Assembly: GCA_023548195.1 (NCBI GenBank)
Contig: JAJHZJ010000413.1
Span: 15,497,941 to 15,561,940, forward strand
Direction: 5' to 3'
Source: Bettongia penicillata ogilbyi
Lineage: Eukaryota; Chordata; Mammalia; Diprotodontia; Potoroidae
DNA length: 64,000 bases
In this document: piece after piece, positions 11,726-24,454 of the stretch
Numbering within the stretch: the stretch's first letter is position 1
Layout of the letters: each line of letters starts with the position of its first letter
Made by a program: the position numbers and the translations under genes
Notes under the pieces: generated by a model
Seen by the model: the letters and a program-made list of their open reading frames with translations, nothing else
Databases searched by the model: none
What the model was told of the DNA's origin: nothing

Positions 11726-14100
11726 CCTTTTTGACTTGTACAGAAACTTTATCCTTTCAATTTAGAACACATTTTGAACAGAACACATTTGAAACAATTT
11801 TCCTCACTTACTATCTATTTTCCTACTCTCCATGGCAAAGAGATTAAATGTGCTCTCTACTTTAAACAGTGGAACCTTTAGATTTTCAGAACAGTATCAG
11901 AGACAAACAAGCTCCGGCTAGTGTTATTATCCTAGATTTCAAGGAATTTTGGTGGTGATTATCATCTAAGTCCCAGTAACTCCCTGATTGAGAAGTGTCG
12001 AATTTTTCAAGCCTCACCAATTTTCTAAGAACGTCTACAAACAAAGAGGGGTTATGATTTATGTCAGTAATGAACTTGAACAGAATAGTCAACATGCTGA
12101 CAAATATCTGAAATATTCAAAGCCCATTGGGTTGGACGTAGCCACTGTGGCCCATGTCTTCTCTACGTAGGTCTTCCAAATAATTTGATGCCGCTGCTTT
12201 GGTTCAGTATTGTCCTGTGCCAGGATATTTTTAGTATAAGCTCCTCCTCAGTTGGAAGAATGAAGGAGATCCCTGCCCTGAAGTATAAGCAAGTTTTTAA
12301 TATAAGGATTAGATTCTTCCCTCACTTTCATTAATCATCAGTCTCTAGACAGAATCTAGTCAGATGAATGAAGCAATCAAAAACAAACAACATCTGAATA
12401 AGTTTTTAATCAATTTGAAACAATTGTAGAGCTTTTGGTTAATTGCAATACAGACAAATAATGATACAAAGATACTATCTAGCGATTGGTTTGCTAAGAT
12501 CAAGTCACACTTGTTGCATTACCTATGAAAACAGAAAGCTAATTTGGAGGCAGGCATTTCAGTGGGAAAATACTCTGAGAATTCCAGACCACGAGAAGAA
12601 ATCTTTCTTGGGGAGATGAGAAACTACCTCCTTTTGTTGTTTTTTTCTGTCCCATGTTAAATGAAAGACTGGCTTAGTAAAAGAGTGCATTTTACCGGGG
12701 TAAATATAAACATTGTTGCAAACACAAAGTCTCTTGAGAAAACTAAGTTTCCAGACATGGAATTGAACATGTTCTGACTTTGTAAACTTTGAAAGAATCA
12801 AAGACCTGAAAGTGCTTTCTGCCATATTAACAACGTTCAACTGACAGGAGTTAAGAAGACCTGAGTTCAAATTTGTCCTCAGACACTTATCTGAGTAATC
12901 TTGAAGCCATTTCAGAGGCAGCTAACAAAAAGTACATGCATTGGCAAGAAGAGACATACCCAGGACAAACTAGACCTACCTAGTTAAAATCACTTCAGGA
13001 CTCTACAAGGACACAAAGACTCATTTTATCACTATTCCTTACACATGCTTTTCTAAATGAGCATATTTTTTTGTGTGTGGTAAATCTGCCATCATGATAA
13101 AAAAGAAACCCATCAAGAAAATTTGTGAACTATAATGAGATTTAATGAAGGGAATTCATAACAGGTTTTGCTTAGTCTTCAGAATGGCAAGAACCAGAAA
13201 TGAAATATTTTTCAACTTGTTCTTTGAGTTCTGTTTCCATCTAGGAAGCCACGTGAAATGTTTGAACTCATAAGAAAGGTAAAGATGGGGGAGGAGGCAG
13301 TGATAAAAATGGCCTTCCAGAGAATAGGGGACCACGATGTTATTTTTGTTAAGTACAAAGGTTGTATTAAATTTGCTCTTTTCTAAATGTCTGATTTAAA
13401 TCTCTTAACCCAAATTTTCAGACCCTAATTCACATAGTACCATAAATTGGTTGACATTTAACGAGGACATTTTGTTCATAAATTGTGATTTTATGAGATT
13501 TAAGCAATTGTCCACTTATTTATGAGACAGATAAGCAGGGAATTACTTAAATAAGACATAAAATTGCACTACAAACAGAAAAAAATAGAGAGATTGGGTC
13601 ATTGGGAAGTTCCTCTGGGGTGCTGCTGACAGAAAAGTAAGCACGTTATCTGATAGCTTCCTATTTTAACTATGTTTTATGTCTAGATAATAAGTTCAAT
13701 TGCTCCTGCCTATTTAAAGAGTAGAAAGCACTCTCTTCATTCACTAAGTATTGGTTCCCTGGGGAAAATTCTCAATTCCCATGCCTATCCTTACTGGTCA
13801 GAAAACTCCAGGGGTTGCTGAGAAAATTTCAGAGGGTTCCAGGAGGTCAAAACTATTTTCATCATAATACTAAGATGTTTTAATTTCTAACATGATAAAT
13901 ATTGCTAGATATAATGCACATAAACAGAAACTATTTGGGGTCCTCAATAATTTTAAGACTATTAACAGGTTCTAAAATCAGAGAACCAATGTTTTAGAGA
14001 ATTAACAATGGAGAAAATTACAGAATTTATTTAATTTCTAAACTAGCTCTGTATTTGCAACAACCTAAAGTTATATAACAATTACAATTAGTAATAAATT
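11725..14100. other. Non-coding sequence with one SINE scrap
   Basis: No gene recognised. A short MAR1-like scrap lies at 12845-12915 ('agttaagaagacctgagttc', then 'cctcagacacttatct'). The overlapping open frames at 11886-12170 and 12559-12870 have no domain or conservation signature. Confidence 0.5.
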
Positions 14101-14107
14101 AATTACT

Positions 14108-14373
14108 GTGTATTTCTGTTGGGTAGCAGAGTAGATAGACTGCTACACCTAGAGTCAGGAAGAGTCATCTTCATGAGTTCAAATACAGCCTCAGACACTT
14201 ATTAACCGTGTGACCCTGGGCAAGCTACTTAATCCTGTTTGTCTCAGTTCCCCATTTGTAAAATGGACTGGAGAAGGAAATGGCAAAGCACCCCAGTATC
14301 TTTGCCATGAAAATCCCAGCTGGGGTCATGAAGAGTTGAATGTGAGTGAAACAACTGAACAACAAGCACCATA
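14108..14373 (+). mobile_element. Mar4-type SINE (tRNA/CORE head with RTE tail)
   Basis: The head runs 'agcagagtagatagactgc', 'ctagagtcaggaagagtcat' and 'gtgtgaccctgggcaagc'. It is followed by the diagnostic tail 'actggagaaggaaatggc', 'atctttgccatgaaaatccc', 'gggtcatgaagagttgaat' and an end in 'aacaactgaacaacaa'. The tail matches RTE/BovB 3' ends, so retroposition by an RTE LINE is inferred. Close to full length. Confidence 0.9.
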
Positions 14374-15249
14374 AATTAGCGCCTAATCTCCAAGAATAAA
14401 ATAGAATCATTTCATAGTTGATCCAGTTTGGTTTGGTTGAGGAGACCAGATCTGGTCCAGCTTTCTGGTCATCGTAGTTACTGAATGGGAATGACTGTGG
14501 CTCAGTGATTATACACCTATTAACACTGTATCCAAAAGAAATTAAACACTGAATGACATTCAAATCTATAAATAGGACAAAGATATTTAATAAATACAAA
14601 AATAGAAGAGATTGCTATATCCTGGGACAGCAGTATAATTAAGGTGATTACTTTGAATGATGATTCAGTGTCCTTTTGTTTTGCAAGTGTTTTATGAGAA
14701 AACTTCACTTTGATAAGCCCATATTGATTGACAAAATAAAAGAAATAAAATTCTTTATTAGTTATGGGATTTAATATGAAAATAGATTGTAGAGATAAAT
14801 CAACTTGATGACCCAAACTGATCAACAATAAATTATTTTCATGAACATGTTAAGTGCAGGAATAATATTTGTGAGAAACACCAGAATTTTCTGTTTGTAC
14901 ATATGGATTTTTGATGATTAAACATATACAATCTTGCATCTTATTTCATTACTTCATGTATATAAATCTTGTTCCCTTAACTAAATTCTAACTTGAGTGC
15001 AGGTACTCACAATACGTGCAGTGATAGTAGAAACCTTAGAGGTCATTTTTTTTTGGTACTTTCATTTTTTCCTTGAAGACTACAATTTTGGTTCCCACAA
15101 GTGTCTTCTGAGTTGGGAAGATGGACAGAAAACTGCCTAAGTCTAAACAATATACCTTCAGTTCCCCATAGTCAAATTCACTTAACAGTAGAAGCACCTG
15201 ATTAAGGAAGGAACTCACAGTTTTAGTGAGTATGTACAATAGAGAGACA

Positions 15250-15470
15250 AAGTGGGGCAGTGGAAGGATTGCTGAATTTGGAGTCAGAAGAATAAGATTT
15301 AAATCTCAATTCTGTTTCTTGACTATGTAGTCTTTGGAAGTCAAGAGAAGCTAATAAATCTTTATTAAGCAATTACTCTCTACCAAACATTGTGCTAAAC
15401 TCTAGCAATATGAAAAAAGAAAAAAAAAATCCCTTCTCTGAAGTAGCTCTCAATCTAATGGGCCAAATAA
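15250..15470 (+). mobile_element. SINE fragment plus adjoining old module
   Basis: 15250-15345 resembles a MAR1/MIR head ('tttggagtcagaagaataag'). 15350-15470 ('acattgtgctaaactctag ... ctcaatctaatgggcc') matches the old module that starts the antisense L2 copies at 28.8 and 30.1 kb. Confidence 0.55.
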
Positions 15471-15534
15471 ATTCATTTATCCAAGGTGACAGCAAATAGA
15501 AAATTGAGTTTTATAGAAATGCTTATATAAAGTG

Positions 15535-15705
15535 ATAGGGAGCTAGGTGGTTCAGTGGATAGAATGCCAAGCCTGGATTCAGGGAGACTTTTCTTATTGA
15601 GTTCAAATCAGACCTCAGACTCTTACTAGTTGAGTGATCCTGTTTTCCTCAGTTTCCTCATCTATAAAATGAACTGAAGAAAGAAACAACAAACCACCCC
15701 AATAT
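15535..15705 (+). mobile_element. Marsupial tRNA-derived SINE
   Basis: It shows 'gggagctaggtggttcagtg', 'cagacctcagactcttac', 'cctcagtttcctcatctat' and 'actgaagaaagaaacaacaa', i.e. the head and the start of a Mar4-like tail; the terminal part is missing. Confidence 0.8.
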
Positions 15706-16450
15706 ATAATAGATAGAATGAATACAGCATCCATTGGGGGCAAGATATCTCAACTCAATAGGTGAGAGTCCTAGATCTCACTCAAGGGGAAATATGCCCA
15801 AATCTCTAGTGTAACAAGTAGGAAATAGGGACATGGTCAAAGTGCCACCTCCTCTTCGTGTTGGCTTTTTCCTTGTGTTGGGTTTTCTCTCCCTCCTGGA
15901 ATGTCTCCCTGAACAGAGCAAGGAACTCTCTCTGGCCTCTCTGGAAGCCAAAGTCAGAAAGAAAACTCTTCTTTCCTTAACTCTTCCTAAGCCTGAACTT
16001 TACGCAAGCAGAGATTCACAACCATTTTCAAATCTGAAGCCAGCTACCTAATTACTCCACCATGCTAGTAACCAAGAAAAAAGGTCACCTATTCTGCTCT
16101 TTAATTTGTCCAAATTATCCCTGTCAACAAAATGAACCCTCTGTATTTAATGCTTTTCTTATTTATTAAGATGGAACAGTTAGAATGCAAATTTGGGATG
16201 GGAATGCTAATAATTGATGTCTATATGGAATCTTAAACTTTACAAAGCACTTAACATGTAATTTCTCCTTTCACATGACACCCTTCATAGTTGTTTTCCC
16301 TTAGAAAATTCCTTCTCCAACTTATGACTTCTTGGTCCCCTATATGTGGTCCAGGGGAAAAGGTGAACTGATTTTATTTGAGAACTTAAACAATTGAGTT
16401 TCTATGAGACCTGATGTCTGGGTAAGAGCCAAGGGAAAAGGAAATGTTTT
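15705..16450. other. Non-coding sequence, no feature recognised
   Basis: No gene or repeat recognised. The 72-codon plus-strand frame at 15833-16051 has a hydrophobic start but no gene context. Confidence 0.45.
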
Positions 16451-16454
16451 ATGG

Positions 16455-16660
16455 TGTGCAAAGGGCTGGGCATAGAGCCAGACAACCTGGGTATGCATTC
16501 AAGTTCTGTTACTTTGACAATTATAAATCTCTGTGACCTTGGATAAGACAGTAACCTTTCTAGGATCAAGTTTTCTTGCCTATAAAATGAAAGGGTTCGA
16601 CTATGTCTCTTTAAGATCACTTCCATCTCTCTATCTGTGATCTTAGGAATGAATATGTTT
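16455..16660 (+). mobile_element. MIR SINE
   Basis: The order 'gggcatagagccagacaacc', 'ctctgtgaccttggataag' and 'tgcctataaaatgaaaggg' is the MIR body, diverged but in sequence. Confidence 0.7.
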
Positions 16661-16664
16661 TTAT

Positions 16665-17975
16665 TCAATCAAGAAACAAGATTAAACTTATAGAAAAGAC
16701 TCCAGTGATTCAAATGGTTGCTGTATCTCGCACAATCAACATCTCTGGCTTAAGAAAGGTAACAGGAAGATAACCTTGCCTCAGGACATTAACCCTAGCT
16801 ATCATTCAATGAGAAAGAAAACCAGAGTGCAGTGTTCACCACTGCTGTGCTACTGATAGGGATTCAGCTTAATGTTAAGCCTATACATGTAGGTATCCTA
16901 GTAGGATGCAGTCCTTGAAAAGGAGACCAGTAAGAGGTAAGTCCATCTAACAACTTCCAAGGTAGCTGGGGAGCCCTCTATGGATATGTGCTAATTATTG
17001 TGAATGAAAAAGGATCCAAAGATGGTGCCTTTCATTTACTTTTGCCTGAACAAGTATAAATGTGAAATTCTGGCACCTTAGACAAATTAATTTGGAAAGT
17101 TTTTTGGGAGTTGGGACTGTAAATAGGGAAAAGCCTTGTCAGGAATGTCATAAGGAGTAGAGAATGAAAAAAAAAAACATGAAACAAACAACCCCAGGAA
17201 AGATAGGTCTTCAGAACATAGCAAGCACATTTCAGTACTGCACAGTAAGACCCAAAGAATGGGTCCCTTGGAGAGAATGGCCTCAGCTACAAACCTCATC
17301 TCTTAGGAGGAGGTAAGAGGAATAGATGACATGGAGAATGGGAGTTAACAAGCAGAGGGTCTTTTATTGCTATGCAGAATGCGAACATGAGGAGAGAAAT
17401 GCCATGACAATGTAACTCAGAGGGTAAACTTAAATTTTTACAAAATATAGGTTTAAGGTGATATTGAACATATTCTTTCATGGGTATATGTACCAGTGGT
17501 CATGCCTATTATTTGTATTTAAGCAATTATTGAATTTCTAGTTTCTGGATAGTTATTTGGACTTTTCATTGAGATGTCATATATGTTTGCTTGGATCTTT
17601 ACAACAGTTAACTGGGTTTAATTGCATGCAGTGCTAACATACTTTTCATAGATAATTGGAATACTGAAGAGCACCAATTAAATATGAATAAGAAGGGTAA
17701 TCCCCCTGAAAAACTAATATCATCAGCAAAGGAAACCCAGCAAGAAACAAAGTGTGATTGAACACCATACAATAGGGAAAATAGGTGGTAAAATTGCCAT
17801 AAGCATTAGACATACATCTTGAATACTTTGTAGGAAAAAAGGTCTAGTCCCTCAATTCTAATTACGACTTTGATTGTCAGATATTTTCTCTTTTTAAGGA
17901 TTATCAAATTTTGTCTCAGACTTTGAAATGACAGCACACTATTACATTTTTTGGCCATTTCAGCCATGGCTGAAT
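16665..17975. other. Non-coding sequence, no feature recognised
   Basis: No supported gene, RNA or repeat. Minus-strand frames at 17087-17481 are short and without domains. Confidence 0.45.
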
Positions 17976-17979
17976 AGAT

Positions 17980-18621
17980 CAAAACTAGGGAATATGAAGC
18001 CCCAAGGTCACGTTTCCCTCTTGATCCTCAAGTGGGGACCTTTGAATCCAAACTTCACAGAAAAAATCCCCTTAATTTGTAGAGGGCTAAGGGGAGTGCG
18101 AATCCTGTGATCAAGGCCATAGCTGAGGCAAAGCCTGTTCCTGTGGGACTTGTGCTTACACAAACCCTGGCAGAAGCTTTCCATGACCCTGGAACCTGAT
18201 GTTCCTGCAGATACTGGCATTCTTTTCAGAAAAGTTGCAATTGGGTCTGGGAACTCAGGAACTAGCTTCAGGAGCAAGATAAGTTTCATTACTTGCTTTG
18301 AGTGCAAGGACGTAGGTAAGTCATGAGATGGTGAAGTTATGGGATGAGCTCAGCCTGCATATGATTGCGGTTACAGACCTTAGATACCCTGATCCTCAGT
18401 TGAATAAATGGAGTTGCCTTACATCCTTTCTCCTGCCTCATTCATTGCTTCTGAGATGAGGGTCTTGCTGGTCAAGACCCCCTACCCAAGGAGTTCCTAG
18501 GTGAAAGGAATTCTACATTAATTAAATCATTTGTTCTGTAAAGCTTGGGCTCAGTCAAAGGCTGTACCCAAGGACCCAGAAGGCCACATATAGCCTTGCG
18601 GCTACAGGTTCCCCACCCCTG
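17980..18621. mobile_element. hAT-like DNA transposon with ~90-100 bp inverted ends
   Basis: The right end (18525-18621, ending ACCCCTG) reads on the other strand as CAGGGGTGGGGAACCTGTAG and so on. The left end (17980-18075) can be aligned to it: 'ctcaagtggggacctttga' pairs with the complement of 'tcaaaggctgtacccaagg', and 'cacagaaaaaatcccctta' with the complement of 'ttaaatcatttgttctgta'. Terminal CAGGGGT-type ends are typical of hAT MITEs. The interior (about 18120-18500) has no transposase frame. The flanking 8-mers match at only 4 of 8 positions, so the target duplication is not proven. Confidence 0.6.
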
Positions 18622-18629
18622 ACTTATAT

Positions 18630-19655
18630 TATGATCACTAGCAGTATCTTTGAATATGAAGAACAGATTATATGTGTGTATGTATGTGTATTTTTGTTGT
18701 GTAAGTTATTTATAAAAAGTTTTCTACAGTTATACAAAGAATATTATATATTAGTTTTACTATTACTTTTCTCTACTGAAGTCCTACTTTATACCTCATC
18801 AGTACATAGAGTTGTGCCAGTAAACACAATTGTGACATCAAGAGCAAGCTCTGAGAATTTCCCTGAAAACATGGTGACAGACTATATATCAGTACATAGA
18901 TAAACAGCTTAAACAACATTCAGATAGACTTATCAAGATAGAGATGACCATCAGGTGATGAATTTGGCAAAACAATCCATTGTAAGTATCTACTGATAGG
19001 TGAAAACATTAGAAATTATTGGGATTTGTTTAGGACTTACCTATGATATTAGTCTAGAAATTTCCCACAATGTTAAAATCATGGATACTTAGCATATTAA
19101 AAAAATAACAATGCCTTACCATTTAGTTGCAGGTGTTGGCTCACGAAAGTATTATATAATCTTTGATAGCTTTTAGAAAAAAATGATAATTATGGAATTT
19201 GAAATATTTTATGACAATAAGGACATATTTTCATTAATTTTTTCATTCATTTTGTGAGGGTAAAATCATATTTGATTGAGACAGAATACACTGGAAATTC
19301 ATTGACCTTGAAAGCAGAAGTATAAACAGAATGTTACTGATTCTAATTGTGGCATGTTTATAGTGACCCAAATATTTTAGGGTTACTTAATTGTTTATAT
19401 TTGTTTTTTCCTGAATTATACAAAAAAGCACCAAAAAAAGCAATGAAGGTCAAAATAGTAAAAGAATTAATTTTATATTTTATAATTTTGTATTTTTATA
19501 ACATAAAATGTAAAAATATTTATAAATTATAAAAATAAATTGTAATTATAATTTCTATAATTAAGTTGATTAAAAGGTATCCAAAGATATGATTTTACTT
19601 ATTCTGATATTTCCTCTAACCATGTAGATTGCCATATTGCCCTACTTTATTCATC
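18630..19655. other. Very AT-rich non-coding sequence
   Basis: No gene recognised; long AT tracts near 19480-19570. Confidence 0.45.
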
Positions 19656-19659
19656 TTAT

Positions 19660-20206
19660 TGTAACAGCAAGGACCAAGACATACAAGGTGGGCCTGCTGT
19701 ATAGGTTCTTAGATCTGCCTTTCTTCAAGGAAACTGACTCTTGAGGGGTCAACACTCTACTTTAATCAGGCACATGTATATCATTCACTTAATTCAGGGG
19801 AAAAAGTCAGCACCCTGAATTTCAGAGAAAATACGAAGAGAGAAAGACAGAGCCTCAGACAGGGTTTCCAACTGTCTGACCATAAATAATACATAGTTAC
19901 CAGAGGAAGAAGCACCAACATTTAGGTTTTCAAAGCTGGGGGGGTCCTTAGCCGCTACCCAGAGTTTCATCTGGCCAAATAAACACTTCCAGTGAGTAAG
20001 CGCCCCCCCAACAAAAAACTCACCTCAGAGTATATATACACTTTTCAGAGACAGTGAGCATTACAACCCTTGACAACCAGTGCCTCATTAGAAATTAACA
20101 AAAGGTATGGGACTTCCAACAAAGCAATTCTCCCTTAATCTAACTTTCCTTAATGGGCAGGCCCATTAATTGGTGGAGAAGATCTTTAGCTTTCATTAAC
20201 ATTATA
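19660..20206 (+). mobile_element. LTR-like repeat, family shared with 22.8 and 58.6 kb
   Basis: It starts TGTAACAGCAAGGACC. The first ~130 bp are shared with 58629-58790 ('cagcaagcaccc', 'ataggttcttggatc', 'ggtcaataatctgatt'). The last ~45 bp ('ccattaattggtggagaag', 'atctttagctttcattaac') are shared with the end of 22815-23206. A TGTAAC start and a GTTACA end in the sister copy, plus an AATAAA near 19977, would suit an LTR. The class is uncertain. Confidence 0.45.
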
Positions 20207-20849
20207 CTTGTATAATTTCTTTTGTCCATAAACTCCAAAATGTTCTTAGGAGAGGAATCTGCCCAGTGAACTGGATGTCTTCCCCCATACTTTTGTATAT
20301 TTTGGGGAACATTTCAGTAACCAAATATTCCATTTGATATACTTTTTTTCTCTCTCCTTGACCAGACCGTCTCTTCTTTTAATCATATATTTACTGGATC
20401 ATATCTTTCACCAAAATTCTTGAAAAAGGTGATGACCTAGATGTATAGATACCATGTCCTTCTCCATTGCTACGGGGGATCACCTGTACTTTTGATTCTT
20501 TAGATATTATCGTCATGTTCTATGATTTTCAGTAATATCACCGCAGAAGGAGTATGTTCAAAGATAGTCTTTCTCTGTTCTTTCATAAAACAATGCAAAT
20601 TAAAAAGAAAATAATTATCTTTTAGTTGAATGCAGTCATTACTCGTTATTTTCATTGGATTTAGCAGAGTGTTCTCAAAGTAAAGGTCATTGGTATGATT
20701 CACCTACGGTTCATTTCTGTGGTTATATAGACTCCTTTTTGAAGTGGGTTACATACCACACAAATAAATGACTATAAATCTGTCACAAATATTAGGAGAA
20801 ACAATACTAATAACAACTGAAAGCATATATGCTTTAAAGTGTTTTTGTT

Positions 20850-20982
20850 TTTGAGGCAACGAGGGTTAAGTGACTTGCCCAGGGTCACACAGCTAGTAAG
20901 TTATCTAAAGTTGCATTTGAATTCAGGTGCCCCTGATTTCAGGGTCAGTATTCTATTGACTGTGCCACAGAGCTTCCCCTTT
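20850..20982 (-). mobile_element. SINE (MIR/MAR1-like), antisense
   Basis: 'ggttaagtgacttgcccagg', 'gtcacacagctagtaagt' and 'tttgaattcaggtgcccctg' is the body of a tRNA-derived SINE read backwards. Confidence 0.85.
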
Positions 20983-20984
20983 TC

Positions 20985-22810
20985 TTCTCTTCTTTAAATA
21001 TAGTTATTTGTGTTAGCTATACATCTGTCCTCTTTCTGTCCTCTCTCTTTTCTCTTTGTCCATCTGACTTTGTCTCTCTTTTCTGTCTTCCATTTCTTTG
21101 TCTTTGTCCCTCTCCTCTCTTTATCATTTTCTCCTTTGATTTACAATGAACAAGGTGCTGTCTCACATTTATACTATCCATGCAAGAAGTGAAATTGACA
21201 TGACGTATTGATGTGATCTTACTTTGCATGATTTATAATTTAAGTACAAATTCTCTGATAACAAAAAGAATTTTGAAGTGATTTTTCACTTGCATCTGAT
21301 ATCTACTGCATTTATTTTGTAAAAAAGAAAAAAAACATTCTATATAATGGAAAACTGCTGGAACGAGATGAATGAAAGTAAAAACTCTGTAGAAGTAATC
21401 ATTTTGCTTGTTTTGTAATGAGAGACGCTCAGTTTCATCCTAAGCAGGCTATTCCAAGAGTTGTAATGACTATAATTTGGAATACTCTATAAAATGTCTT
21501 AGGCATTCAAATTACTCAATATGAAAATCCTACAGTATTTACACCTGACATATGAAATGTTTCTACATCTGCTGGTGAATGAAGTCAGCCCACTTTCATG
21601 ATGTTAATCACATTTATTACATCACAATATTCAATTTGTCATATAGAAATGATACTTTCTTGAATAGATTGAGGCCAGAAAGGGACCATTCTTAGAAGGA
21701 AAATGTATTCATTTCGACCAGTTTTTAAGAACTGTGTAATTATGTTTTTTAAATCATTTGAAAGGTAAAAAAGTGATGAATAGTTGCACTAAAGAAACAC
21801 CATCTATGCAAAAATGAAGATTCAGCTGAGCTACCTTTGAAGTATTTTGTTCTAGGAATGAATTTTTATCAAAGCAATCTTATTATAAGGTAGATGAATA
21901 TTGCTTTTTTAAGTACTAATGGACCACAGAGATGGAAATAGCATATTTTGTCTTCTGTTCAGACACCTGTCTTAAAAAATGTGATGAAATTACTACTATA
22001 ATATAGCTTAAGAAAACATACAATTGTTGTAACAATTGCCTTTTGCTAACATCCTACCCTTTAGTGCATGAAAGATATCAGATTTGGTTTCCTTATTTTG
22101 TGTTTCTCCTGACACATGATAGATATTTGATACATTTGAAGAACAATTTAAACTGCACATTTGATTGCCTGAAAGTTATCTTGTTCTTTTCCTCTTTACA
22201 TTTGTCTATGAAAAAGTCAGGGAAAACTGTCATTTGCTTTATTTGTCCTAATTTAATAAAATTGGTGAATGGGTTAGGGCATGATAAGATTATTCTAGAA
22301 CACAAGCTGAACATCAATAAAAATAGAGCCTTGAATTTATAAATTAAGATACACATTGGTTGTCATGAACTTTTCATTAGAAAAGTATGTTTACCTTTAA
22401 GAAATAGACTCTGCCTAAAACAGGACTAGTCAGCCTTTGTTTCTTTCTAGTTCTAAAGCTATTCTACTATGATCTCACAGTTTTGCACACATTATCATTT
22501 AGAGAAATAGTTTAATGATTTGTAGATAGAAGTGCCATGTTTGTGTCCATCTCCAAATATTATGTAATAAGAGTTAAGTGAAGTTAAACTTGGTCATTGA
22601 AAGTGAATCTTAAAATTCTAGTGATGAATGCTTACTCTGCTACTTTTACCAGATGACAATGTTTTTGTACTGAATCAATCAAGGATAGGTTCTAGATAAA
22701 ATATGGAAATTCCCTTTAACCATTTAGATGTGCTTGAAAGGCAAGATGAATGGGAGTAAATTTACACAACTGTACCAGTGACGTGATATTCATAGTTCCT
22801 ACTGTGGCTA
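20985..22810. other. Non-coding sequence, no feature recognised
   Basis: A CT-rich stretch at 21020-21130; the rest is AT-rich. The overlapping opposite-strand frames at 22043-22356 (99 and 87 codons) show no domain and mirror each other, so neither is called. Confidence 0.45.
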
Positions 22811-22814
22811 TTGG

Positions 22815-23206
22815 TGTAATTCTGAATCACAAAATATAACAGATTCTCCACAAGGAAGACTAAAACTAAAACATTTAAACAATAGAAAGCTGAATCCTAG
22901 CACCAGAAAGCCAAATCCATCATAGCAACAAAGCAATATATACACAATAACAATACAGAAGACACCACCATCCCCCAAACCTTCCCCCTGCTAGGGCTCT
23001 CCCACACACGAACACTCATAGCTTGTTGCCTGCTTCCTTTCTCTCCCTCAGCTCTAATTGTCCAAATCCTCTCTGCTCTGCTCCATCCCTACTTGCTCCA
23101 CCCCTTCATCAAGCTCCTCCCACCACAGACTCATGTGACTCAGGTTTTCATGTGATTCAAGCCTATTAATAGATGGGAAAGATCTTCCCATCTACATTAC
23201 CGTTAC
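22815..23206 (+). mobile_element. LTR-like repeat (second copy)
   Basis: A C-rich central part (22975-23135) leads to 'ctattaatagatgggaaag' and 'atcttcccatctacattac', ending GTTACA at 23201-23206. The end aligns with the end of the 19.66 kb copy. The 5' boundary is not resolved. Confidence 0.4.
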
Positions 23207-23289
23207 ACACACATACACAATAGTGCTCAAATTGGTGGAGAGAACGTTGTGATCCCCTCTAGGTACTTCTATATTAAAAGACACCATAA

Positions 23290-23430
23290 GACAGTGGAGA
23301 ATGAGCTAGCATTTAGGATGAGAAAGGCCTGGGTTCCAGTCTCACCTTTGTTATATATTGTCTGTGTGAGACTGAGGCACTAAATCTCGTACTTCTTTAG
23401 GCTCTCTTCAAGGACAAAACTTTAGATAAA
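23290..23430 (+). mobile_element. SINE remnant (MIR-like)
   Basis: 'aaaggcctgggttccagtct' and 'tctgtgtgagactgaggca' fit a diverged tRNA-headed SINE in sense orientation. Confidence 0.55.
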
Positions 23431-23834
23431 AGTAGTGACTCTCTCTGCTAGAGAGAATTCTCACTTCTGATGATTTTCTATACCAAAAGAAACCATAGGT
23501 TGGGTCTCTATCCTATATTTATAAATCAGATATCTATGTATCAGACCAATGTTAACTTTATTAATAAGACATGTAATAATAAAATTTTCAATAGAGTTAT
23601 TAAAAATCTATTATGTTCAAAGTACTGTGATAGGTGTCGCTTCACATATTAGATTATAAATTCTTTGACACCATTTTCTACTTCATATTGATATTTATCT
23701 GACATACATTAAGTACATTACTGGAGAGCTATATAAATTTTAACAAACTATTTTTAAAGTTTGGCAAATTACTTCATGTTTCAAATATATCATAGGAGCT
23801 CATGAACAAACTTTTGTAATATGAATGATCTTTT

Positions 23835-24450
23835 CTTTTTTTAATTAATTAGTTTTCAATTTTCTACAATCAGTTCCATATATCTTAGATTTTTTTTCCC
23901 TCCCCCCCCCTCCTTCCTCCTTCCCTCCCCCTTCCTTCCCCAAGATGTTGTGCAATCTTATACAGGTACTACACATGCATTTTATTAAAAACATTTTCAC
24001 CTTATTAAATACATTTTCATGTTTCATAGAATAATTAAAATGAATGGGAGAAATCATAAAAACAAAACAAAATACATCACAACACAAGAGAAAATGGACT
24101 ACTTCATTCTGTGACCCAATTTCATAGTTCTTTCTCTGGATGTGGAAGGCATTTTGCATCAAGAGTCCATTGGGAATTTTTTAGATCTTGGCATTACTGT
24201 GAAAAGCAAAATCTAACAGAAAAATTCCTCAGAGGCTGTGGTTGTTGCTGTGTACAGGATTCTCCTGGTTCTGGCCTTTCACTCAGTATCAGTTCATATG
24301 AGTTCTTCCAGGGCTCTCTGAAGTCTGCCTGTCCATCATTTCTTACATCACAATAGTATTCCATTGCATTCATATACTACAACTTGTCCAGCCATTTCCC
24401 AATTAATGGGCATCCCCTTGATTTCCAGTTCTTGGCTACCACAAAGAGAA
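23835..24450 (-). mobile_element. LINE-1 3' end (antisense, 5'-truncated)
   Basis: From the A/T tail at 23835 through a pyrimidine-rich tract (23887-23940; on the minus strand a G-rich run) to 'ttctctggatgtggaagg', 'tctgcctgtccatcatttc' and 'cccaattaatgggcatccc'. Same 3' UTR family as the L1 copies at 1.8, 39.3, 44.7 and 57.8 kb; 5'-truncated at about 24450. Confidence 0.85.
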
Positions 24451-24454
24451 TGAC

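Noticed and set aside
14108..14373. tRNA gene candidate from A/B box-like text (also at 7330, 11463, 28520, 30914)
   Set aside because: These are SINE heads with diverged boxes, no cloverleaf closing stem, and SINE tails attached.
22043..22356. Overlapping 99- and 87-codon frames on opposite strands
   Set aside because: Mirror-image frames in AT-rich DNA without domains; no evidence favours either.
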